Counted from the stretch's first letter, positions 1-7,922 are shown. The stretch is DNA of 10,233 nt from Rhizobiaceae bacterium (GCA_004299545.1 SCRB01000720.1:1-10233), one strand, 5' to 3'. The notes: generated by a model from the sequence alone, not told the origin. Program-made: numbers and translations.

Positions 1-1
1 G

Positions 2-88
2 GCATTGTCCTTCGACAAGGGTATCATTGGCGCCCCCGCCGCTTCGCCAGCGCAAATGCTGGAAGCGAACCACTGGAAGCCCGAATAA
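2..88 (+). CDS. 3' end of an unrecognised protein gene (partial)
   Basis: The frame that starts at base 2 is open for 28 codons and ends in TAA at 86-88. The visible C-terminus ends in NHWKPE, and about 70% of third positions are G or C, like the real genes nearby. The start is outside the window. I do not recognise the family from this short tail. It is followed by a 147-bp gap holding a palindrome before the first glycosyltransferase gene. It could belong to the same polysaccharide locus, but that is only inferred from position. Confidence 0.5.
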   Translation, partial: ALSFDKGIIGAPAASPAQMLEANHWKPE

Positions 89-98
89 CGGCGTTTTC

Positions 99-117
99 GT
101 TTAAGGTTTCCTTAAAC
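99..117. promoter_or_regulatory. Perfect 7-bp inverted repeat; CtrA-like box
   Basis: GTTTAAG and CTTAAAC are exact reverse complements separated by five bases (GTTTC). The same bases contain TTAA-N7-TTAA followed by A, which is the alphaproteobacterial CtrA consensus TTAA-N7-TTAAC with one mismatch in the last base. It lies about 120 bp before the start of the glycosyltransferase operon. It is AT-rich and has no T-tract after it, so it does not look like a Rho-independent terminator. An operator for another dimeric regulator is an equal alternative. No convincing -35/-10 pair could be assigned; the AT-rich stretch near 151-160 is the best -10 area. Confidence 0.35.
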
Positions 118-224
118 ACCTTCCGAAACAGTCAGGTTTTCACGCCGCAGTTACATATATCGGGCGCATTTAAGGCCTTGCGCTTAATCATCGTTTCATC
201 GCCTCGCGCTAATGTTGCGACGGC

Positions 225-230
225 AGGAAA
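225..230 (+). promoter_or_regulatory. Ribosome binding site deciding the start at 236
   Basis: AGGAAA stands five bases before ATG 236. The upstream in-frame ATG at 212 has no comparable purine-rich motif, and the conserved N-terminal beta strand (MHLVFATSIVPGG) begins directly at 236, so the shorter start is preferred. Confidence 0.65.
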
Positions 231-235
231 GCGTC

Positions 236-1405
236 ATGCACTTAGTGTTTGCCACATCGATCGTTCCCGGCGGGTCGCCGACGACCGGCTACGAAATAGC
301 CAATGCGGCTATACTCGACGGATTCCGGCGCGCCGGCGTCCGCGTCAGCGTGCTCGGCTATGCGTGGCCGGGCCGGAAGCGGGAGCAAGCGCGGGATACC
401 GTGGTGCTGGGCGAAGTCGATGTCCGCACGGACAGCGCCTCGGCCTTGCAGAAAATCCAGTGGCTGACAAAGGCGGTCGGCACCGGCCGCACCTTCTCCT
501 CCGTCAAGCTTGCGGCGCTGCCGGAAAGAGCCATCCGCACGGCGATCGAACAGATCGGGCCATTCGACGCCTATATCATCAACGCCGTGCAATTCGCCGG
601 AGCCTTTCCCGACCTTTTCGCCGATCGGCCCTCGATCTATATCGCGCATAATGTCGAATTCCGTTCGGCGGAAGAAAATGCCGCGGCTGCGTCCGATCTG
701 TTGCAGAAGTTTCTGTTCCGGCGCGAGGCGCGGCTGCTCAGTCGACTGGAAGAGACGTTTTGCCGCCGCGCCCGCTTCGTATTGACGCTCGCGGAAGAGG
801 ATCGGGCCATTCTCGGCGTCGACGGCGCCATGCGTTCAGCGGCGCTGCCGCTCGTCACCTGCCGCAAGCCGCCTGCCCCGTCGCCGCGCAAGCCGGAGAC
901 CGATGCCGCGCTTATCGGTACGTGGACGTGGCAGCCCAACAGGATCGGCCTCGACTGGTTCCTGGGCGAGGTCGTCCCGCATCTGCCGCGGGATTTCAGC
1001 ATCCGTCTCGCCGGTAATATTCCGGCGGGGTTCCGCTGTTCCCTCCCCAATGTCGAAATCGTCGGCCGCGTTCCCGATGCGGCTGAATTCGTTCGCGGCG
1101 CGCATGTCGTTCCGCTGATCAGCCGGGCCGGCACCGGCGTCCAGCTCAAGACCATCGAGGCGTTCGAACTCGGCCTTCCCGCCGTCGCGACACGCCAATC
1201 GTTGCGCGGCATCGCCCATATTCCCGAAAACTGCGTTGTCGAGGACGATCCTGAGCGCTTCGCCGCCGCGCTCGTTCGCGCGCGAGAAGGGGCAACCGAT
1301 CTCGACGGCACGGCCTTTCATCAGGCGCAAATGAAGGCGCTCGACGCCGTCATCCGCAAAAGCCTCGCGATGCTCACGCCTCAGCCGCAAGAGGTCGCGG
1401 CATGA
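236..1405 (+). CDS. Glycosyltransferase, GT4/GT-B-like
   Basis: Likely transfers a sugar from a nucleotide donor to a growing lipid-linked polysaccharide at the cytoplasmic face of the inner membrane. The 389-residue protein has a two-lobed GT-B look: an N-terminal strand with a glycine-rich turn (residues 1-18, VPGGSPTTGYE), a mid-protein YIAHNVEFRS segment (about 135-144) common in this group, and a C-terminal donor-binding half with GTGVQLKTIEAFELGLPAVAT (299-319), which resembles the GT4 nucleotide-sugar motif. There is no signal peptide or membrane span. The start at 236 is favoured over 212 by its AGGAAA site. The stop overlaps the next gene's start (ATGA at 1402-1405), indicating translational coupling. 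The donor and acceptor sugars cannot be read from the sequence. Family assignment is firm at the glycosyltransferase level, less so at GT4. Confidence 0.85.
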   Translation: MHLVFATSIVPGGSPTTGYEIANAAILDGFRRAGVRVSVLGYAWPGRKREQARDTVVLGEVDVRTDSASALQKIQWLTKAVGTGRTFSSVKLAALPERAIRTAIEQIGPFDAYIINAVQFAGAFPDLFADRPSIYIAHNVEFRSAEENAAAASDLLQKFLFRREARLLSRLEETFCRRARFVLTLAEEDRAILGVDGAMRSAALPLVTCRKPPAPSPRKPETDAALIGTWTWQPNRIGLDWFLGEVVPHLPRDFSIRLAGNIPAGFRCSLPNVEIVGRVPDAAEFVRGAHVVPLISRAGTGVQLKTIEAFELGLPAVATRQSLRGIAHIPENCVVEDDPERFAAALVRAREGATDLDGTAFHQAQMKALDAVIRKSLAMLTPQPQEVAA

Positions 1406-2187
1406 ACTCACACGCTTTCCGCAGCCGGGATCGCGACCCGCGCCGCAACATTCTCGGCAACGATGTCTTCGCGCTCAACTGGAGCGACGGTATCGCATTG
1501 CTCGGGCGGCTGATCCGGGAGAAGAGCTTCACCAAGGTTTCCTTCCTCAACGCGCACAGCGCCAACATGGCCTTCGGCAATACCGAACTGGCGCACGCCT
1601 TCGCCGATTTCCTGATCCTGCCGGACGGGATCGGCGTGGACATCGCCTCCAAAATTCTTCACGGGGCCTCTTTTCCCGCCAATCTGAACGGCACGGATTT
1701 CATCCCCGCCTTCTTCGCCGCGACGCAGATGCCGCTCAAGGTGGCCCTTCTGGGCGCCACTTCCGATAACCTCCGGGCCGCGGCGCGAAAGTTCTCGCAA
1801 CGGGCGCCCCAGCACGAATTCACGGTAGTGGATGACGGCTTTTTCCGTCAGGAGGACGAGACGCGCATCCTTACCGAACTGAAGCGCCTCAAGCCGGATG
1901 TATTGCTGGTCGCCATGGGGGTGCCGCGGCAGGAATTATGGATCAACCGAAACATCACGCCGGAGCACTGCACCTTGCCGATCGCTGTCGGAGCGCTCTT
2001 CGATTTCATGAGCGGAGCGATACCGAGAGCGCCTTACTGGATGCGCCGCACGCGCCTCGAATGGGTGTTCCGCCTGATGCTGGAGCCGGCGCGCCTGTTC
2101 GACCGCTATGTGATCGGGAACCCGCTCTTCCTGTCCCGCGTGCTGCGGCAGAAGATGATGCTGGTGAAAACGCATCATGACGGCTGA
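1402..2187 (+). CDS. WecG/TagA/CpsF family glycosyltransferase (GT26)
   Basis: This family adds a sugar (ManNAc, ManNAcA, glucose or others, depending on the member) to a polyprenyl-pyrophosphate-linked acceptor during surface-glycan assembly. The 261 residues carry nearly all family hallmarks: LNAHSANM (49-56), the PDGIGV block with the likely catalytic Asp at 75, NGTDF (96-100), a Rossmann-like KVALLGAT (113-120), MGVPRQELW (172-180), VGALFDFMSG (196-205) and the C-terminal RAPYWMRRTRLEWVFRLMLEPARLFDRY (209-236). That basic C-terminal part is the membrane-attachment segment in relatives. AAGAGG at 1389-1394 is a good ribosome site for ATG 1402. It overlaps the previous gene by four bases and is followed at once by the DUF6492 gene, so it is in the middle of a likely operon. 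Sugar specificity is unknown. Confidence 0.93.
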   Translation: MNSHAFRSRDRDPRRNILGNDVFALNWSDGIALLGRLIREKSFTKVSFLNAHSANMAFGNTELAHAFADFLILPDGIGVDIASKILHGASFPANLNGTDFIPAFFAATQMPLKVALLGATSDNLRAAARKFSQRAPQHEFTVVDDGFFRQEDETRILTELKRLKPDVLLVAMGVPRQELWINRNITPEHCTLPIAVGALFDFMSGAIPRAPYWMRRTRLEWVFRLMLEPARLFDRYVIGNPLFLSRVLRQKMMLVKTHHDG

Positions 2188-2210
2188 CATAACGCGCCTT
2201 CCCTCGCGCA

Positions 2211-2216
2211 AGGGGA
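2211..2216 (+). promoter_or_regulatory. Ribosome binding site deciding the start at 2225
   Basis: AGGGGA lies eight bases before ATG 2225. The alternative ATG at 2177, which overlaps the previous gene by 11 bases, has only a weak GGTGAA upstream. The conserved part of the protein (AIITASYEPDF) starts right after 2225. Confidence 0.5.
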
Positions 2217-2224
2217 AAACGGCG

Positions 2225-3094
2225 ATGGATGACGCAACCGCGATCATCACAGCCAGCTATGAGCCGGATTTCGAGCGCTGCAAGCTGCTCTGCGAAACGA
2301 TAGACCGTTTCGTAACCGGCTTCAGCCGGCATTACATTCTCGTCGAGCACAGGGACGTTCCGCTTTTCCGGCAATTGGAAGGCCCCCGCCGTGTCGTTGT
2401 CGACGAGCATGATCTGCTGCCCGGCTGGCTGCGGCCCTTTCCCGATCCGGTGAGCCTGTTCAAGCGCCGGATATGGCTGAGCGTCCGCACGCAGCCTCTG
2501 CGCGGCTGGCATGTCCAGCAATTGCGCCGGATGGCGATTGCGTTCCACATCCCGGAAAAAACGCTCGCCTATTGCGATTCCGACGTGGTTTTCCTGAAGG
2601 ATTTCGATTGCGCCCTGTTCCGGCGGAATGAAAGGCTGCGTCTTTTCCGGCGCGACGACGCGCTGGCGCAGCCGACCGAGTACAATCATCGTCTCTGGTC
2701 GCGCAATGCCGCGCTTGCCTTCGGCCTTCCCGTCGAGCCTCCCTCCCTGCACGACTACATCACCACGCTCATCGCATGGGACGCCGTGGCGGCGCGGGAC
2801 ATGTGTGCACTCATCGAACACAAGCACGAACGTCACTGGATCGAGGTCATCGCCTCCACCAGGCAATTTTCCGAATGCATGTTCTATGGGCGCTATATCG
2901 ACGATGTCCTGTCAGGAGCGGGGCATTTCCATGATCGCACGGAACTCTGCCGGGTCTACTGGTTCGGGCCGGCTCCCTCGGATGCACTCTTTCAGGGTTT
3001 TGTCGCCGAAATGGAGTCAGAGCAGGTTGCGATCGGCATGCAGTCCTTCATCGGAACCGACGTGGCTCGGATTCGCAAGCTGATCGCGGCCTGA
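2225..3094 (+). CDS. DUF6492-type protein, putative GT-A glycosyltransferase
   Basis: A 289-residue soluble protein (305 if ATG 2177 is used) resembling the uncharacterised DUF6492 group found in rhizobial polysaccharide loci. Residues 5-40 form a GT-A-like opening (TAIITASYEPDFERCKLLC), and AYCDSDVVFLKDF (115-127) holds a DSD at 118-120 that matches the metal-binding DXD motif of GT-A enzymes. QQLRRMAIA (98-106) and FSECMFYGRYIDDV (215-228) look like conserved family blocks. No membrane span or signal peptide is visible. It follows the GT26 gene closely and on the same strand, so it probably adds or modifies a sugar of the same polysaccharide. The biochemical activity is inferred from the DXD motif and context; the family match is from memory of its pattern. 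Confidence 0.7.
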   Translation: MDDATAIITASYEPDFERCKLLCETIDRFVTGFSRHYILVEHRDVPLFRQLEGPRRVVVDEHDLLPGWLRPFPDPVSLFKRRIWLSVRTQPLRGWHVQQLRRMAIAFHIPEKTLAYCDSDVVFLKDFDCALFRRNERLRLFRRDDALAQPTEYNHRLWSRNAALAFGLPVEPPSLHDYITTLIAWDAVAARDMCALIEHKHERHWIEVIASTRQFSECMFYGRYIDDVLSGAGHFHDRTELCRVYWFGPAPSDALFQGFVAEMESEQVAIGMQSFIGTDVARIRKLIAA

Positions 3095-3122
3095 CCCCGT
3101 CTTCTTTCGCTTGTGCCTGTCT

Positions 3123-4400
3123 TCAGATCGTCTTTGCCGGGAGGCGCAGCGCGGAATGCGTCAAGAGCGCCGACGCCGCGAAGAGAGCGACGAAGACCGC
3201 ATTCAGCCACAGCACCAAATCCTGAGTGCTGCCGACCCTTGTCAGCACATAGACGAGCGCGACCGCCTTCACCCCCGTCAGCAGGCCAAGATTGATGGCG
3301 CGGACGAAGGTCTGGCCGCGGGCGAAAAGAAGTTCGGCCTGATATTCGACCAGATTGCGCAAGCCGGGTACGAGAAGCGCCAGAAGGACGAGTGGCGCGG
3401 CCTCAGCCACGTTCCTGCCGAGGAGTGTCGGGAAATAATGCAGCAGCCCGCCGAGAACGGCGAGCGCGAGCGTCGATATGGCGAAAACGCCCGCCTCTAT
3501 GGAAACACGCAGCTTCATGCGTTTCAGCAATTCCGGCGCCCGCATCATCTTCTGGACCAGCATCATGGTGAAGGTGCGGATCGGAATGGCGGTCAGATCG
3601 ACCAGCCGCATGATGATCGCATAGATGCCGGCCAGTTCGGCACCGCCGAAGGAGAGCACGAGCAGCTTGTCGAACTCCATCTGGAGATAGAAGAGGACTT
3701 CCGCGCCGGCCACATAGATTGAATCCGCCAGCCGCCGCCAATAGAGCCGGATGTCGAGCCGCAGGCGCTGGCGGGGATAGAGCAGGATCAACGCGCTCGC
3801 GAGCGACACGGCATTGGCCCCCAGATAGAAGAAGGCCCACATGCCGAGATCGTGCCGCGGCTGCAAGGCGAACAGCAGGGCGGCTGCTGCGCGCAATGCC
3901 GTTCCGGCGATTGCCATCATCGCCGCGCGCCCGTAGCGGCCCATCCCGTTGTTGACGATCAGCACGACTTCCACCGGGCGCCACAGCAAAGCCTCGGCGA
4001 GGATGAACAGTGAAAAGACCGCCAGCGCCATCACGCCGTGAAAGAAGACCCCGAAGACCGCATAGGACGCCAGCGCCATTACGGGCAGCGACAGCACGGC
4101 CAGGAGCAGGAAGCCTGCGCTGTAGGTGCCGATCAGGCGCGGTTTCACCGTGGCGACACGGTAGAGCGCGGAGATGAAGCCGAATGCAAGCAGCCTGGAA
4201 AGCATGACGCCGGCGGAAGAGGCGGTGGCGAACAAGCCGAAATCAGCAATGGAAAGCGTGTTCGCCAAGGCGATGAAATAAACGAGCGAGAAGACAAGCC
4301 GTCCGGCCGATCCGCTGACCGCCGTGAGATAGTCGAGGAAAAGGCTCCGCTGCGCCGCAAACAGCACGCCGATCGAAGCCGATGGGATGATACGCAACAT
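3123..4400 (-). CDS. Wzx-like polysaccharide flippase (MOP superfamily)
   Basis: A 425-residue, strongly hydrophobic membrane protein with roughly twelve predicted spans. It opens with a short N-terminus and YLTAVSGSAGRLVFSLVYFIAL (24-45), typical of Wzx/RfbX-like oligosaccharide flippases, which move lipid-linked repeat units across the inner membrane. Mid-protein FYLQMEFDKLLVLSFGGAELAGIYAI (about 237-262) is the usual 'tethered by an acidic residue in TM7' block of this family. The start at 4400 has a distant AAGGA (minus strand, 4414-4418, 13 bases away), but no other in-frame start is close. It converges with the DUF6492 gene, leaving only 28 bp, and diverges from the co-polymerase gene. 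A more distant role, such as another lipid-linked carrier, cannot be excluded. Confidence 0.87.
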   Translation of the reverse strand: MLRIIPSASIGVLFAAQRSLFLDYLTAVSGSAGRLVFSLVYFIALANTLSIADFGLFATASSAGVMLSRLLAFGFISALYRVATVKPRLIGTYSAGFLLLAVLSLPVMALASYAVFGVFFHGVMALAVFSLFILAEALLWRPVEVVLIVNNGMGRYGRAAMMAIAGTALRAAAALLFALQPRHDLGMWAFFYLGANAVSLASALILLYPRQRLRLDIRLYWRRLADSIYVAGAEVLFYLQMEFDKLLVLSFGGAELAGIYAIIMRLVDLTAIPIRTFTMMLVQKMMRAPELLKRMKLRVSIEAGVFAISTLALAVLGGLLHYFPTLLGRNVAEAAPLVLLALLVPGLRNLVEYQAELLFARGQTFVRAINLGLLTGVKAVALVYVLTRVGSTQDLVLWLNAVFVALFAASALLTHSALRLPAKTI

Positions 4401-4555
4401 TTGGCCGCGGCATTCCTTCGATGCTCCGTGCCTGCTAGCGCGGAAAGCTTAAATTCCCGTTCTTGCAGCCTGCGACAATCACAGGGAACCCTGAATCTTT
4501 ACGGTTTGTTACCCCTATGCGTTTAGATTTCGGTCCAGCGGGGCGGGGGCTCCGC
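4401..4555. promoter_or_regulatory. Divergent promoter region, flippase / co-polymerase
   Basis: These 155 bases separate two divergent polysaccharide genes and must hold both promoters. The only structure seen is a short inverted repeat, CAGGG-aa-CCCTG at 4482-4493, and the AT-rich patches AAGCTTAAATT (4445-4455) and ATCTTTACGGTTTGTTA (4495-4511). I could not assign a convincing -35/-10 pair on either strand. Two in-frame start candidates for the right-hand gene (TTG 4463, ATG 4517) fall in this gap and are not preferred. Confidence 0.35.
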
Positions 4556-6847
4556 ATGTCCGATTCGAGAAACGCGCACGCCATGCAGGATTCGGAAGAC
4601 CGAAGCGGAGGGCTGCGGCAGCACTCATTGCTGTCCCTGGCACCCAAGGAGACGGAATCGGCCGGGCCGGCGAATTCCGGCCCCAATGCGACGCATCACG
4701 CGGCCGCCGCCGAGCCGCCGCCTTTCGTACGCCATCAGATGGCGCGGGCGCGTCGCGACGCCAGTCCGGCGCCCAGGGTCGATCGCCGCGCCAAGGTCGC
4801 GAATTCATTGATGCGGCATCCTTCGGATGACGTGAACAGGCCATCGAATCCCAGCTTCCCAGATGCCGAAGAGACCGCTGCCAAGCCGGCACGACTGAAT
4901 GATTTCCTCGACGGCCTGCGTGCCCGTCTCCCATGGAACACGGTTGGCGAGCCGGATGCCGCTGAGAGGGAAATCGGCGCATCGGAGACGGGGGAATATC
5001 CCGTTCAGCTGGGGGACGCCCCCCTCTCCGCGCCGCCGTCAACGCCGATGGCGGAGGCTCCCGAGCCGGCCCGCATAACGACCGGGGCACCAGTCGCCGA
5101 AAGGGCGAAGCCGGCGATCGTGGACCTGCCGGATACGGGGTTCGACGACCACGGCGAGACCACGCGGCCCGATCCGCAATATTGGCAGCCCTTGATCGAC
5201 CCCGCGAAGGTCATCGCAGGTGTCATGAACTCAAAGCGGCTGATCGCCGCGTTCACAATCGTGGGGGCGCTGCTCGGCGTCTATGCCGCGGTCTCGACGC
5301 CGAAAAAATACGAATCAAACGCCGAGGTCCTCGTCGATCCACGCAACCTCAATCTTACCGAGCAATCCCTGACGGATCCCGGCCTCTCGACCGAAGCGAC
5401 GCTGGCCATCGTCGAAAACCAGGCCAAGGTCATCACCTCCGCCAATGCGATAAACAAGGTGGTGGACGAACTTCATCTGACGGAAGATCCGGAATTCAAC
5501 GGCAGCGGACATGGCGGAATCGGCGCCTTCGTCGCCGACCTGCGTGCGCTCCTGTCGGGCGGCGGCAAGAAGGAAGGCGACGTCAAGCGTCAGATCGCGG
5601 CACAGAACCTCGCCAAGAGCATCGACGTGGAACGCGAGGGCAAGACCTTCATCGTCAAGGTGAGCGCCAAGACCAACGATCCGGAGAAATCGGCGCTCGT
5701 CGCCAATACGGTCGTCAAGGTCTTCGAACAGACGTCGAGCCAGCTTCAGGAGAAGACAGCGACGCGCGCCGCCAACGAACTTACCTCACGGCTGGCGGAA
5801 CTGCGGTCCGGCGTCGAGTTGGCCGAAAGGAAAGTGGCCGCGTTCCGCGCCTCGCATGATCTCGTGGACGCCCAAGGCAAGCTCATTTCGGACGATCGCA
5901 TCGTTCGTCTCAACGATCAGCTTTCGGCGGCGACAGCGCGTGCCACCGAACTTTCCGCGCGCGCCGCGACGGCCAAATCCGCCAACATCGATTCCGTCCT
6001 GAACGGCTCGCTGCCGGAGCAGGTGAACTCGCCGCTCATGGCGCAGTTGCGGGCGCAATATTCCGCCCTGAAGCAGCAAGGCGACCGCATTGCCACGCGG
6101 CTCGGTCCGCGGCACCCGCAACGGCAGGCGATCGAAGCGCAACTCGCCGGCGCACGCGCCCAGATCCAGGCCGAACTCAACCGTATCGTCGCTTCGATCG
6201 GAATCGATCTCAAGCGCGCGCAGGATCTGCAACGGAACCTCACCTCGCAGTTGACGGAAATGAAGGAGAAGCACGCCACGATCAACGGCGATCTCGTGAC
6301 GCTGCACGAACTCGAGCGCGACGCCAAGGCCAAGCGCGACGTGTATGAATCATACCTCCTGCGCGCCCGCCAGACGGACGAGCAGAAAGATATCAGCACG
6401 GCCAACATTTCCGTGATCTCCACCGCCTTCCCCCCCCTCAACCCGGAAGGCCCGTCACGCTCGGTCATCAGCCTGGTCGGTGCCCTGCTCGGTTTGCTGC
6501 TGGGCATCGGTATCGGCGCCGCGCGGGGCACATGGGCCAGCCTCCGGGAAAACGTCGATTCCGAACCGGGGAAGAAGCGGGCCTCGAAGGGGGCGCGAAC
6601 CCTCCATGTTCCCCCGAATGCCAAGCGGCCGCCGGCACCACAGGCTCCGGCTCCAGCTCCGGAGGTCCATCGGGCAGCGGAGAGCCCGCTGCCCGTCGGG
6701 GCTCCAGCCGCGCCGGCGCCCGCAACCGCAGCCGAGCAACCGTCCGGGCTTTCTTCGATGGAAGAAGTGCGCGAGAGCCTGAAACAGTTCCGCCAGGCCA
6801 TACGGGACCTCGCCGAAAGCCGTTCACAGGAAAATCCGAAATCCTGA
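4556..6847 (+). CDS. Wzc/GumC/ExoP-like polysaccharide co-polymerase without kinase domain
   Basis: Inner-membrane protein likely to govern chain length and export of the polysaccharide. From ATG 4556 it has 763 residues: a long polar, Pro/Ala-rich cytoplasmic N-tail (1 to about 205); a Wzz-like start ([14 protein letters not shown], 206-219); TM1 (about 229-248); a periplasmic domain with long coiled coil (about 400-605); the Pro-rich PPLNPEGPS motif (626-634) that typically precedes TM2; TM2 (about 637-656); and a Pro/Ala-rich C-tail ending in an amphipathic helix (735-756). There are no Walker A/B motifs and no tyrosine cluster, so the fused BY-kinase of ExoP/Wzc is absent; GumC-type proteins also lack it. 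ATG 4556 is chosen for its G-rich upstream patch (4541-4549) and 4583 is an alternative. An 8-C tract lies at 6430-6437. It is transcribed away from the flippase gene. Confidence 0.85.
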   Translation: MSDSRNAHAMQDSEDRSGGLRQHSLLSLAPKETESAGPANSGPNATHHAAAAEPPPFVRHQMARARRDASPAPRVDRRAKVANSLMRHPSDDVNRPSNPSFPDAEETAAKPARLNDFLDGLRARLPWNTVGEPDAAEREIGASETGEYPVQLGDAPLSAPPSTPMAEAPEPARITTGAPVAERAKPAIVDLPDTGFDDHGETTRPDPQYWQPLIDPAKVIAGVMNSKRLIAAFTIVGALLGVYAAVSTPKKYESNAEVLVDPRNLNLTEQSLTDPGLSTEATLAIVENQAKVITSANAINKVVDELHLTEDPEFNGSGHGGIGAFVADLRALLSGGGKKEGDVKRQIAAQNLAKSIDVEREGKTFIVKVSAKTNDPEKSALVANTVVKVFEQTSSQLQEKTATRAANELTSRLAELRSGVELAERKVAAFRASHDLVDAQGKLISDDRIVRLNDQLSAATARATELSARAATAKSANIDSVLNGSLPEQVNSPLMAQLRAQYSALKQQGDRIATRLGPRHPQRQAIEAQLAGARAQIQAELNRIVASIGIDLKRAQDLQRNLTSQLTEMKEKHATINGDLVTLHELERDAKAKRDVYESYLLRARQTDEQKDISTANISVISTAFPPLNPEGPSRSVISLVGALLGLLLGIGIGAARGTWASLRENVDSEPGKKRASKGARTLHVPPNAKRPPAPQAPAPAPEVHRAAESPLPVGAPAAPAPATAAEQPSGLSSMEEVRESLKQFRQAIRDLAESRSQENPKS

Positions 6848-6956
6848 CGGGTTGCGGCCTCGGCGACTTTACGGCACGAAAGGGCGCGAAGATGCGAGCG
6901 CCTCGTTCGTTTTCCTGTATAGACGCTCGATCGAAACGGTTCGGCGAGAAAGCGAT

Positions 6957-7856
6957 ATGGCGGAACGCATTGACGGCAAAAAGATCGCGCAGGAAGTGGT
7001 GACGATCGTCAAGACAAAGACGGTCGAGCTTCTGGCGCAAAAGCACGTAAAGCCGGGATTGGCCGTCGTTCTGGTCGGAGAAGACGCAGCCAGCCATACC
7101 TATGTTTCCTCCAAGGCGCGCATGGCGGAGGAATGCGGCTTTCTCTCCGTGCGTCACAAACTTCCCGCAGATACGCGGGAAGAAGACCTGGTATCGCTCA
7201 TCGAAACGCTCAATGCCGATCCTGCCATCCACGGCATCCTTGTCCAGTTGCCGCTTCCGCCACACATCGATTCCGGCAGGATCATCCAACTGGTCGCACC
7301 GGAAAAGGACGTGGACGGCTTCGGCTTCGTCAATGTCGGCAAGCTGCGGTCAGGCGAACTCGGATCGGCTTTCCTTCCCTGTACACCGGCCGGCTGCATG
7401 CTGCTGATCGAGCGCGTGCGCGGCAGGAACCTGTCGGGGCTGAACGCGCTCGTCGTCGGACGCTCCAATATCGTCGGCAAACCGACGGCCAATCTCCTGC
7501 TGGCCGCCAATTGCACCGTGACCATCGCGCACAGCCATACGGGAGACCTCGCCGGGTTTGTCCGCAACGCCGACATCGTCGTCGCCGCGACCGGCAGGCC
7601 GGAATTGATAAAGGGCGCGTGGATCAAGCCCGGCGCAACCGTCATCGATGTCGGGATCAACCGCATTCCCGCGCCCGAGCGTGGGGAAGGAAAGACGCGG
7701 CTCGTCGGAGACGTGGAATATGACGCGGCGGAAAAAATCGCCGGCGCCATAACGCCCGTTCCCGGCGGCGTCGGACCGATGACGATCGCCATGCTGATGG
7801 CCAATACGGTCGTTTCCGCCTGCCGCGCCGCCGGGCTGGAGGAGCCCGTCCTCTGA
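6957..7856 (+). CDS. folD: FolD, methylene-THF dehydrogenase / methenyl-THF cyclohydrolase
   Basis: Bifunctional cytosolic enzyme that interconverts 5,10-methylene-, 5,10-methenyl- and 10-formyl-tetrahydrofolate with NADP+, supplying one-carbon units for purines and formyl-Met-tRNA. The 299-residue length is usual. Clear motifs in order: YVSSK (49-53, with the catalytic Lys at 53), VQLPLPPHI (96-104), PEKDVDGF (115-122), PCTPAGC (141-147), [16 protein letters not shown] (166-181, the Rossmann loop), and [18 protein letters not shown] (267-284). ATG 6957 has GAGAAAG at 6946-6952; an in-frame start farther up would add 35 non-conserved residues. It follows the co-polymerase gene by 109 bp with no visible terminator. 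Its metabolic role is unrelated to polysaccharide, so it marks the edge of that locus. Confidence 0.97.
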   Translation: MAERIDGKKIAQEVVTIVKTKTVELLAQKHVKPGLAVVLVGEDAASHTYVSSKARMAEECGFLSVRHKLPADTREEDLVSLIETLNADPAIHGILVQLPLPPHIDSGRIIQLVAPEKDVDGFGFVNVGKLRSGELGSAFLPCTPAGCMLLIERVRGRNLSGLNALVVGRSNIVGKPTANLLLAANCTVTIAHSHTGDLAGFVRNADIVVAATGRPELIKGAWIKPGATVIDVGINRIPAPERGEGKTRLVGDVEYDAAEKIAGAITPVPGGVGPMTIAMLMANTVVSACRAAGLEEPVL

Positions 7857-7865
7857 ACCTCACCC

Positions 7866-7879
7866 GCTTCCATGGAAGC
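7866..7879. promoter_or_regulatory. 14-bp perfect palindrome between folD and the regulator gene
   Basis: GCTTCCATGGAAGC reads the same on both strands and lies nine bases after the folD stop. It has no loop and no T-tract, so it is unlikely to be a standard terminator. It is in a position to be an operator for the regulator gene, for example for autoregulation or for another dimeric factor. Chance is possible at this length. Confidence 0.3.
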
Positions 7880-7909
7880 CGATCCCTGTCCATAGGGTTT
7901 TCATTTCAC

Positions 7910-7915
7910 TATAAG
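7910..7915 (+). promoter_or_regulatory. Candidate -10 element (TATAAG) of the regulator gene
   Basis: TATAAG is one base from the sigma-70 consensus TATAAT. A start about seven bases downstream would fall at or next to ATG 7923, suggesting a leaderless transcript; no ribosome site is seen before that ATG. The -35 side is weak (CTGTCC near 7886-7891). Confidence 0.35.
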
Positions 7916-7922
7916 CGTCCGC

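Noticed and set aside
164..183. GCGCA/TGCGC inverted repeat with AAGGCCTT in the loop before the first transferase gene
   Set aside because: Five-base arms with a ten-base loop are expected by chance at this GC content; no added support was found.
2006..2866. Minus-strand open frame of 286 codons
   Set aside because: It is antisense to the GT26 and DUF6492 genes, which have conserved motifs; long antisense frames are expected in GC-rich DNA with strong GC3 bias.
3095..3122. Shared bidirectional terminator between the convergent DUF6492 and flippase genes
   Set aside because: Only 28 bases, with no stable stem or T-tract visible.
3111..3722. Plus-strand open frame of 203 codons
   Set aside because: It lies wholly antisense to the flippase gene, its translation is charged low-complexity (Gln/Glu/Arg-rich) with no family look, and the flippase is clearly the real gene.
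5011..5024. GGGGG-ACG-CCCCC hairpin-like element as a terminator
   Set aside because: It is inside the coding region of the co-polymerase tail and has no T-tract; it encodes part of a low-complexity segment.
6468..7289. Minus-strand open frame of 273 codons across the co-polymerase end and folD
   Set aside because: It spans two real plus-strand genes and the gap between them, with no recognisable motif.
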